DNA from: Nocardia albiluteola
GTDB lineage: Bacteria > Actinomycetota > Actinomycetes > Mycobacteriales > Mycobacteriaceae
Assembly (NCBI RefSeq): GCF_018860155.1
Contig: NZ_JAHKNI010000004.1
Span: 372,001 to 436,000 of the forward strand
DNA: 64,000 nt
Direction of reading: 5' to 3'
Position numbers and translations under genes: made by a program. Position 1 is the stretch's first letter; every line of letters begins with the position of its first letter. This document shows positions 18,711 through 25,108 of the stretch, one piece after another. The notes below the pieces were generated by a model, which ran no database searches, was not told the DNA's origin, and saw only the letters and a list, made by a program, of their open reading frames with translations.

Positions 18711-19056
18711 TATGCGCGGCCGCCGGGTAATCGGTCGTCGTCATCGCGGAATGCGCTTCTGCAGGTGGGCGGCGATCTGTATGTGCGGCTGCCGGGTGAT
18801 CGGTCGTCGTCATCGCGGAATGCGCTTCTGCAGGTGGGCGGCGATCTGTATGTGCGGCTGCCGGGTGATCGGTCGTCGTCATCGCGGAATGCGCTTCTGC
18901 AGGTGGGCGGCGATCTGTATGTGCGGCTGCCGGGTGATCGGTCGTCGTCATCGCGGAATGCGCTTCTGCAGGTGGGCGGCGATCTGTATGTGCGGCTGCC
19001 GGGTGATCGGTCGTCGTCATCGCGGAATGCGCTTCTGCAGGTGGGCGGCGATCTGT
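18711..19056. repeat. 69-bp tandem repeat array, five copies, at the 3' end of espG
   Basis: Five head-to-tail copies of a 69-bp unit. Units begin at 18723, 18792, 18861, 18930 and 18999, with a 12-bp partial copy at 18711-18722 carrying two substitutions. The internal copies are essentially identical; the outermost one differs at one base (GGGTAATC for GGGTGATC). Read on the minus strand, each unit contains the last 12-13 codons and TGA stop of espG plus about 30 bp of downstream sequence, so the array is a serial duplication of the gene's 3' end. It fills most of the 478-bp gap between espG and the EspC-like gene. It is a likely variable-number locus. Confidence 0.95.
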
Positions 19057-19721
19057 GGGACCGAGGCGGGCGCCAGATGAACCTGATCGCCCGCGCGGAT
19101 CAGGTAGCGGCCGTCCCCGGCGACGTCGATCCAGGTGTAATAGACCGGTGCGGGCGGAGTCTCGCGGTCCAGCCGCGGTTCGATGCGGATATGCCCCTCG
19201 GCGGTATGGGGTTTGAGCAGCAGCCGCCGGATGCGGGGCGCCACCGGGTCGGCGGCGACCACGGTCTCCTCGTCGCGGATCGCCTCGGCGGCGGCCGTGC
19301 GTGCGGGCTCCCGTCCCGGCGGGGCGTCCGGCAGCAGCGCGGCGATCCGGTTGCCCAGCTTGGCACTGTGTCCGATCGAAATATGTACGTGTCCACCGAA
19401 ATCCGCGGACGGCCCGGAGTCCTGCACGGCCAGCACCGCATGGTCGTAGACGGTGGCGCCCAGGGCTCGGATCTCGCTTCCGGGCGTGTGCCCGCCGCCG
19501 ATGGCCACCACCCGGGTGTGCGGGCGGGCCAGAATGCGCAGGCACGCAGACAGATCCGGATCGTAGCCCGACGGCAGGCGGCCCTGCAGCTCTCCGTGCA
19601 GCGCCTCTGCCTGTGCCTCGGTGTGCGGGCTTTCCAGGATCCGGATCGGGAACGGGTGACGGTCCAGGCCGGTCTCGCGCCAGATGTGTGCGAACTCATC
19701 CGGGGTGAAAGACCAACTCAC
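19017..19721 (-). CDS. EspG-family type VII secretion chaperone
   Basis: A 234-aa protein starting at GTG 19721 (MSWSFTPDEFAHIWRETGL); a GTG at 19733 would add four residues. The WSFTPDEF opening and the overall pattern match ESX secretion-associated EspG proteins, cytosolic chaperones that bind the tip of PE-PPE pairs and deliver them to the secretion machine. A PPE-like and an EspC-like gene follow on the same strand, fitting that role. The C-terminus QIAAHLQKRIPR and the stop lie inside the first unit of the 69-bp array. In another frame the array is also open (18535-19545), but that frame lacks any recognisable protein. Confidence 0.8.
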   Translation of the reverse strand: MSWSFTPDEFAHIWRETGLDRHPFPIRILESPHTEAQAEALHGELQGRLPSGYDPDLSACLRILARPHTRVVAIGGGHTPGSEIRALGATVYDHAVLAVQDSGPSADFGGHVHISIGHSAKLGNRIAALLPDAPPGREPARTAAAEAIRDEETVVAADPVAPRIRRLLLKPHTAEGHIRIEPRLDRETPPAPVYYTWIDVAGDGRYLIRAGDQVHLAPASVPQIAAHLQKRIPR

Positions 19722-20083
19722 GCTGAAACACACCTTTCACCCGAATCCCCCCGAAGCCTGAACAAGCGTAACGGTGTCCCGCACCGGCGGCCAGGCGGTG
19801 TGCGATCCCGGTCCCAACGGTCACCGTTGGGCCACCGAAAGGGCAGTGAGAGGGCCGCCGGGAACGTGCATGCTGGAATGTGCACCCGGTGCCGCAGTAG
19901 ATGTCCCTTCGCGATTGCGGCGCACCGGATCCGGCGCGGCCCGCCCTTGCCGCGCCGGGCTCGCGGTCCGGTACCCGTGTGTGCGGTGCCGGGTGCGCAC
20001 ACAGAGTGATAGCGGGCGCGGTGCGGTCTGCAAGGGGTTGTGCAGACCGCTCCCGCACGCCGCAGTCCTGGGAGGTACACGAG
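19722..20083. other. Divergent promoter region between espG and DUF4254 gene
   Basis: About 360 bp with no convincing gene. Longer frames cross it but their codon use is poor and none has a good start. It holds the palindrome at 19813-19831. Promoters in both directions are expected here. Confidence 0.5.
19813..19831. promoter_or_regulatory. 19-bp perfect palindrome, candidate operator
   Basis: CCCAACGGTCACCGTTGGG has 9-bp perfect arms around a single central C. It lies about 90 bp upstream of espG and about 250 bp upstream of the DUF4254 gene, in their shared intergenic region. The single-base centre is typical of a homodimeric repressor site rather than an RNA hairpin. Confidence 0.5.
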
Positions 20084-20563
20084 GTGTACGTACCGCAACC
20101 CGGCGATCCCCAGAGTTGGGCCGGTGGTCCCGGCGCCGCTCTGCCCGATTGGCACGAGCTGCTCGCGGCATTCTGCGGGCACATCGGCGACGAGCCCGAC
20201 ACCCATCCGGTGACCGGCTGGGCCCGCGCACTTGCCGAACTGCATCTGGCCAGGCGTGACTTACCGTTGCGCACCGCCGAAATCGACAGCCGCCGAGCCG
20301 AACTCATCGTGCGAATCGACGACTGGGTGGGTCGGTACATCCGCGGTCCGCACGCCCAATCGCTGGGCTCGCTGGTCGACGGCATGGCCGCCGCGCAGGT
20401 ACGCGCGATCGCGCTGCTGCGGACGGCGGACGACGCCGCCGACGAGCGGGTGCACGCGGCCTGGTTCGCGCTGGCCGAACTCGCCGACGGCTGGACGGAT
20501 TCAACTAATGAGCCCGATTCCGCGGCGCGCCGGATCGGACGGTTCCGCGCCGCGGGACAGTGA
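20084..20563 (+). CDS. DUF4254 family protein
   Basis: A 159-aa protein. I chose GTG 20084 (MYVPQPGDPQSW) because GGGAGG at 20070-20075 is 8 nt upstream; a longer frame to 19901 has no ribosome site. The sequence LPDWHELLAAF, HPVTGWARALAELHLARRDL, IDSRRAELIVRIDDWV, SLGSLVDGMAAAQVRA and VHAAWFALAELADGWTD follows the nocardial DUF4254 pattern, an all-helical family of unknown function. It is divergent from espG. Whether it belongs with type VII secretion is unknown. Confidence 0.75.
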   Translation: MYVPQPGDPQSWAGGPGAALPDWHELLAAFCGHIGDEPDTHPVTGWARALAELHLARRDLPLRTAEIDSRRAELIVRIDDWVGRYIRGPHAQSLGSLVDGMAAAQVRAIALLRTADDAADERVHAAWFALAELADGWTDSTNEPDSAARRIGRFRAAGQ

Positions 20564-20693
20564 TCCGCGTGCAGTCGCCGGTCGCCACCGTAACTTCGGC
20601 CGTTCGGATATCCGGGGTTTGATCGGGGCCGCTTTCGGGAATCTTCATGTGACCCGGAACAACAGGTTCATGATCAGCGGGGCGGACATCGCA

Positions 20694-21182
20694 ATGAACA
20701 GCCGAGCCGAGGAGTACCCGAGGCCGTCCAGCGCAACCGGGCCGGGCGGGATCATGTCCGATGGGGGTCCCCGAGCGCCACAGTCCTCCCGCGACCTGAC
20801 ATCGGCGGAATCGCTGCGGCGGCTGGCCCTGGTGCCGTTCGGCCGAATCGTGTTCTCGCGGTACGCATTGCCGACCATTCGCCCGGTCAACCATCTCGTC
20901 GACGGCGAGACCATCGTGGTGCGCACGAATCACAGCGCGACCCTGTCCGCGGAGCGGCAGGTGGTCGCGTACGAGGCCGATCGCATCGACGAACACACGC
21001 GTCGCGGTTGGTGCGTGATCGTCACCGGGACAACCGAAATGATCGAGGATCCGGTCGAGGCGAAGCGCTACCGCGAGCGGCTGCGGCCGTGGTTGCCGGG
21101 GCCGGGGGACCACATCGTGCGGATTGTCCCGGACATGATCACCGGGCTGGAGTTCATCGATCCGGACGGCGCGGTTTCCTAG
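20694..21182 (+). CDS. Pyridoxamine 5'-phosphate oxidase family (flavin-binding split-barrel) protein
   Basis: A 162-aa protein from ATG 20694; ATG 20670 and ATG 20754 are alternatives, and the conserved part begins only at RDLTSAESLRRLALVPFGRI. The split-barrel pattern (FGRIVFS, PTIRPVNHLVDGETIVVRT, VAYEADRIDE, GWCVIVTGTTEMI) is that of small FMN- or F420-binding proteins common in actinobacteria (Pyridox_ox_2 type). The substrate is unknown. It lies 130 nt after the DUF4254 gene on the same strand and may share its transcript. Confidence 0.8.
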   Translation: MNSRAEEYPRPSSATGPGGIMSDGGPRAPQSSRDLTSAESLRRLALVPFGRIVFSRYALPTIRPVNHLVDGETIVVRTNHSATLSAERQVVAYEADRIDEHTRRGWCVIVTGTTEMIEDPVEAKRYRERLRPWLPGPGDHIVRIVPDMITGLEFIDPDGAVS

Positions 21183-21188
21183 GCGCCC

Positions 21189-22118
21189 TCAGTAGCCGGC
21201 CGCAACGTCGATACGGGCGAGCAGCTCGCGGCCCTGGACGAAGCGGGACACATTATCGGTCACGTGCTCGGCGAAGGCGACGCTGCGCAGCTGGTGGGGA
21301 TTCGAATCGTGCGGGGTCACCATCGCATTCGGCAGATCCCACAGCGGGTGGCCATCGGGCAGCGGTTCCGGATCGGTGACGTCCAGCCCGGCCCCGGCAA
21401 TCGTGCCCGCGCGCAGCGCCTCGACCAGCGCGTCGGTGTCGACCAGGCTGCCGCGGGCGATATTGATCACCCAGGAGGTCGGCTTCAGCCGGGCCAGCTC
21501 GGCCCTGCCGACGAGATGGCGGGTCTCCCGCGTGGCGGGCGCGGCCACCACCACATGATCGACGCGCGACCAGATCTCCGAGAGGCGATCGGCGGGAACG
21601 GTTTCCACCACGCCGGGCCGGTCGATCGGTGCGCCGGAGCGGTTCACCGCGATCACCCGCGCGCCCAGCGGCGCGAGCATGTCGATCAGCTCGCGGCCGA
21701 TTCCGCCCGCGCCGACGACCGCCACCGTGGCGCCGCGCAGGGTGCCCATCCGCGGGGCCAGCTCCTTGTGGCGCCAGCCGCGGGCGGCCAGGTGCGCGGG
21801 CAGCTGGCGCACGCCGGCCAGCAGCAGCATCAGGGTGTGCTCGGCGACGCTGTGGGCGAAGGCGCCTGCCGCAGAGGTGAATACGACGTCGCGATGGCGG
21901 TCGAAGACGGGTGTGCCGAACCATTCCTCCACGCCGGCCGAGAACAGCTGCACCCACTCGATGCCCGCGGGCAACCGGTCCGGAAATCCGGCAGGGCCGC
22001 CGTTCCAGATCAGCGCGCGGGCGCGGTCGAGCTCGGCCGGTTCCCCACCTGCCGCGGTGATCGCCTTCTCCAGCAGCGGGGTGCGGGTCGGGCCCAGCGC
22101 GATGGGGGTGGGCGTCAT
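21189..22118 (-). CDS. D-isomer-specific 2-hydroxyacid dehydrogenase
   Basis: A 309-aa NAD(P)-dependent oxidoreductase that reduces 2-oxoacids or oxidises D-2-hydroxyacids. The Rossmann motif is VAVVGAGGIG (about 140-149). Catalytic residues sit in NIARGSLVDTDAL (Arg), DVTDPEPLPDGHPL (Glu) and TPHDSNP (His). The N-terminal substrate domain is short, as in the compact members of this family. It converges with the split-barrel gene (6-nt gap). The true substrate is unknown; phosphoglycerate dehydrogenase is unlikely because the C-terminal regulatory domain is absent. Confidence 0.9.
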   Translation of the reverse strand: MTPTPIALGPTRTPLLEKAITAAGGEPAELDRARALIWNGGPAGFPDRLPAGIEWVQLFSAGVEEWFGTPVFDRHRDVVFTSAAGAFAHSVAEHTLMLLLAGVRQLPAHLAARGWRHKELAPRMGTLRGATVAVVGAGGIGRELIDMLAPLGARVIAVNRSGAPIDRPGVVETVPADRLSEIWSRVDHVVVAAPATRETRHLVGRAELARLKPTSWVINIARGSLVDTDALVEALRAGTIAGAGLDVTDPEPLPDGHPLWDLPNAMVTPHDSNPHQLRSVAFAEHVTDNVSRFVQGRELLARIDVAAGY

Positions 22119-22197
22119 GGTGTCTCCTGTACGTGCTCGGGGCGGTCGGTTTCGACGGTAGCGGGTGTGATCGGCGGCGGCACACCGGCCGCTGATC

Positions 22198-22353
22198 GGC
22201 GTGGGACGCGTCGTGCGGGGCCGAATGCCGGGGTGAGGTGAACCGGTGTGCGACCGTCCGGCGGCGCATGGCGTGGGGACGGGTGCCGCGGTGAGCTGAA
22301 CCGGCGAGCGACCGTCGGGCGGTGTATCGCGTGGGGACGGGTCCCGGGGTGAG
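22198..22353. repeat. 58-bp imperfect tandem repeat
   Basis: Units starting CCGgGGTGAG begin at 22228, 22286 and 22344 (period 58), each followed by GAACCGG, GCGACCGTC, GGCG and CGTGGGGACGGGT blocks with scattered substitutions. A decayed part copy precedes the first. It fills the 273-bp gap between the dehydrogenase and the primase gene; no gene is visible there. Confidence 0.7.
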
Positions 22354-22391
22354 CGGCGTCCAGGGATGCGATTGGCCGTGGGGGTGGCGGG

Positions 22392-23369
22392 CTAGACCTG
22401 GTCGGCCGTGTCGGAGTCCTCGTCGAGGTCGACCTCGACGTTCTCGCGGTCGGCCCATTCCAGCAGGGGGGTGATGTCGAAGACCGCCTCATCTATCCCG
22501 GCGTGCAGGTCGCCCAGCTTCGCATAGCGCGCGGGAACCGTCGTGATGGTGAAGTCGCGGGGTTCGATGTCGGGGACCTCGTCCCAGCGGACCGGGGTGG
22601 AGACCGTGGCCTGGGGATTGCCGCGCACCGAGTAGGCGGCGGCGATGGTGTGGTCGCGAGCGTTCTGGTTGTAGTCGACGAACAGCAGCGAGGGGTCGCG
22701 GTCGCGCCGCCACCACGTGGTCGTCACGTCCTCGGGGGCGCGGCGCTCGACCTCGCGGGCGAAGGCCAGTGCGGCCCGGCGCACGTCCTGGAAGCCGTAC
22801 TCCGGCGCGATGCGCACGTAGACGTGCAGGCCCTTACCACCTGAGGTCTTCGGCCACCCGACCGCGCCGAGCTCGTCGAGCACCTCGTGCACGACCCCGG
22901 CCACCCGCTGCACCCGGGACCAGGGGCAGTCCGACATCGGGTCCAGGTCGATGCGCCACTCGTCGGGCTTCTCGGTGTCGAAGCGGCGGGAATTCCAGGG
23001 GTGGAACTCCACGGTCGACATCTGCACCGCCCAGATGACATCGGCGAGTTCGCGCACGCAGAGTTCGTCCGCATGCCGCCCGTAGCGTGGAAAGTACACG
23101 CGCACAGTGGGAATCCAGTCCGGTGCGCCCCCGGGCAGCCGCTTCTGGTGGACCTTGCCCCCGGGCAGTCCCTTCGGGAATCGGTGCAGCATGCACGGCC
23201 GGTCCCGCAGCGCGTTCACGATGCCGTCGCCGACGCTCAGGTAGTACTGCACCAGGTCGAGCTTGGTGGCCCCGGTATCGGGGAAGTAGACCCGATCCGG
23301 ATTGGACACCCGCACCGAATGATCGCCGACCGTCAGCTCGATCGCCGGCGACGCAGACTTACTGGCCAC
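22392..23369 (-). CDS. LigD-type DNA polymerase/primase domain protein
   Basis: A 325-aa archaeo-eukaryotic primase-superfamily protein resembling the polymerase domain of bacterial NHEJ ligase LigD, and stand-alone mycobacterial relatives such as Rv3730c. GTG 23369 gives MASKSASPAIELTVGD. The catalytic acidic pair is in WRIDLDPMSDCPW (DLD), and KTSGGKGLHVYVRI is the conserved nucleotide-binding segment. Acidic residues (EVDLDEDSDTADQV) form the tail. No Ku gene or ligase domain lies nearby, so its role in end-joining or gap filling must rest on partners elsewhere. Confidence 0.88.
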   Translation of the reverse strand: MASKSASPAIELTVGDHSVRVSNPDRVYFPDTGATKLDLVQYYLSVGDGIVNALRDRPCMLHRFPKGLPGGKVHQKRLPGGAPDWIPTVRVYFPRYGRHADELCVRELADVIWAVQMSTVEFHPWNSRRFDTEKPDEWRIDLDPMSDCPWSRVQRVAGVVHEVLDELGAVGWPKTSGGKGLHVYVRIAPEYGFQDVRRAALAFAREVERRAPEDVTTTWWRRDRDPSLLFVDYNQNARDHTIAAAYSVRGNPQATVSTPVRWDEVPDIEPRDFTITTVPARYAKLGDLHAGIDEAVFDITPLLEWADRENVEVDLDEDSDTADQV

Positions 23370-23809
23370 CCGCCCGACAATAGCGACTCGATCATGTTCG
23401 CATCGCGCTAACACGGAACCGGGGCGAGGCGGGCGGTGTCCGACTCGGTTGTGGCGGCGGAGTAGCTCGGGGCACGACCGCCTCGACGCCGGTGGCCCAT
23501 CGGGCGCCACCGGCGCCAGGTGCACGGCTGCGCGCCTAGGCGAGTCGCCGGTGCATGGCGGGCACCTGGACTGCGGACAGGCCGCTGTTGAAACGACCTT
23601 GGCCGCCTGATCGACTGTCTGGATGCCCTGCGGCGTTTGATGTCCGAGTCCGGGCCCGGGCGCCCGCGCGGACCGAGTACGGCGGTCGCCGCGGTCGATG
23701 AGTTTGCAGGGGCGGCGCCGTCTGCCTTCTGAAGCGCAACCGTGTGGCCGCTGGGCCGCGCGGCTAGGTTATCGGCGGGCCGGCCGGCTCGGAGCAGGAG
23801 GATTCTCGG
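23370..23809. other. Intergenic region, no gene seen
   Basis: About 440 bp between the divergent primase and mycothiol-enzyme genes. Reading frames crossing it have no credible start or recognisable product. An 8-bp inverted repeat (CCAGGTGC at 23516, GCACCTGG at 23562) and the AGGAGG ribosome site of the next gene are all I can point to. Confidence 0.5.
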
Positions 23810-24445
23810 GTGTCGGATGTCGTTACGAGCGATGAGCTCTGGGCCATGGCCCATACCGAACGGGCGGCCCTGGCCGACGATCTCGCCGGCCTGGACGGCA
23901 GCGAGTGGGCGCGGCAGTCGCTCTGCGGGCGCTGGACGGTCGAGGAGGTGGTGGCCCACCTGACCGCGGCGGCGAGTACGGGCCGGCTGGCCTGGCTGGC
24001 CAGTGTCGTCCGGGTCCGGTTCGATTTCGACAAGCACAACGAGCGTCAGCTGGCAAGACATCGCGGCGCCACCCCGGCCGAGACGTTGGAGCGGTTCAAG
24101 GCGATCCGTACCAGCACCACGGCGCCGACCGGGCACACGGCGGCGTGGCTGGGGGAGGTTGTCGTGCACGCCCAGGACATTCGGCGACCGCTGGGGATGC
24201 CGCGCCAGCCCTCGATCGAAGCCGCGACCGAAGTCGCACGTTTCTACGCCGGTCGCAACTTCACTGTTCCCAGCCGGACCATGATCGAGGGGCTGCGCCT
24301 CGAAGCGACCGACGGTCCCTTCGCGGCCGGATCCGGTCCGATGGTGAGCGGCACGACGATCGCGCTGACGATGGTGATGGCGGGCCGCACCGCCTATCTC
24401 GACGATTTGACCGGGCCGGGTGTAACTACGCTGCGCGGACGTTAG
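23810..24445 (+). CDS. Maleylpyruvate isomerase family mycothiol-dependent enzyme (DinB fold)
   Basis: A 211-aa protein starting at GTG 23810 with AGGAGG 10 nt upstream. The MDMPI_N four-helix pattern is clear: CGRWTVEEVVAHLTAAAS near residues 43-60, and LGEVVVHAQDIRRPLGMP near 120-135, which supply the His residues that bind the metal. Such proteins use mycothiol in isomerase or thiol-transfer reactions in actinobacteria; the actual substrate is unknown. It is followed by another DinB-fold gene at 24613. Confidence 0.85.
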   Translation: MSDVVTSDELWAMAHTERAALADDLAGLDGSEWARQSLCGRWTVEEVVAHLTAAASTGRLAWLASVVRVRFDFDKHNERQLARHRGATPAETLERFKAIRTSTTAPTGHTAAWLGEVVVHAQDIRRPLGMPRQPSIEAATEVARFYAGRNFTVPSRTMIEGLRLEATDGPFAAGSGPMVSGTTIALTMVMAGRTAYLDDLTGPGVTTLRGR

Positions 24446-24612
24446 GCGGAGTGAATGGTGTGTCACCCCAACGGGTGTGCGCCATGCACTCGGGGCCACG
24501 CTGTGCTGTGATTCGAGGGTGTCGAGTGTCCGGCAGCCACGTGGTCCCCTCCGCGTCGGCACCAGCCCGAGTACTGTGGCCCCTCGGCCCGCCGCATGAC
24601 AGGAGACCTCTG

Positions 24613-25092
24613 TTGGGTTCGTTCGATGTGCTGCTGGACGACGAGCGTACCCAGCTCGACGCGTTCATCGAGGACTATCGCACCGCGATCGAGGCGACCC
24701 TCGACGGACTTACCGAGGAACAGGCTCGCCGTCGGCTCGTTCCTTCGGCGACGACCTTGCTCGGGTTGCTGAAGCACGTCACGTGGATGCAGCGGGTGTG
24801 GTTCGAGGAGTGCGTGGGTGGCACGTCTCGCCGGGAGCTCGGGCTGGTGCAGAGTCCGGACGAGTCCTTCCGGCTCGCGCCGGACGACACCATCGCCTCG
24901 ATCGCGGCGGCCCACCAAGATGCCTGCGCCACGGCCCGGAAAGTGGTCGAGGGCCTGCCGCTGGACACCGTCGTGACCGGCCACCGGGGCGGGCCTCGCA
25001 CGCTCAGCTGGGTGTACCTGCAAGTGTTGCGGGAGCTCGCCCAGCATTGCGGGCACGCCGACATCCTGCGCGAGCAGATACTGGCCGAGTGA
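24613..25092 (+). CDS. DinB family protein (DUF664)
   Basis: A 159-aa four-helix DinB-fold protein. The best start is TTG 24613 (GSFDVLLDDERTQLDAF) with AGGAG about 9 nt before it. The metal-binding histidines are recognisable in LLGLLKHVTWMQRVWF and in LRELAQHCGHADILREQI. DUF664 proteins are thought to be metal- or thiol-dependent transferases; this one has no assigned reaction. It lies 167 nt after the mycothiol enzyme on the same strand. The recQ-like gene converges on it 17 nt away. Confidence 0.85.
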   Translation: MGSFDVLLDDERTQLDAFIEDYRTAIEATLDGLTEEQARRRLVPSATTLLGLLKHVTWMQRVWFEECVGGTSRRELGLVQSPDESFRLAPDDTIASIAAAHQDACATARKVVEGLPLDTVVTGHRGGPRTLSWVYLQVLRELAQHCGHADILREQILAE

Positions 25093-25108
25093 ATTCTCCC
25101 GGCCTGGT

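Noticed and set aside
18711..19056. CRISPR array.
   Set aside because: Units are directly adjacent with no unique spacers, are 69 bp long, and derive from the espG 3' end. No cas genes are in the window.
18535..19545. A long open frame (336 codons) through the 69-bp array, with 23-residue repeats containing MTTTDHPAAAH.
   Set aside because: It is out of frame with espG and has no recognisable domain. The repeats keep frame only because 69 is divisible by 3. The EspG frame, with its WSFTPDEF start, is the credible one.
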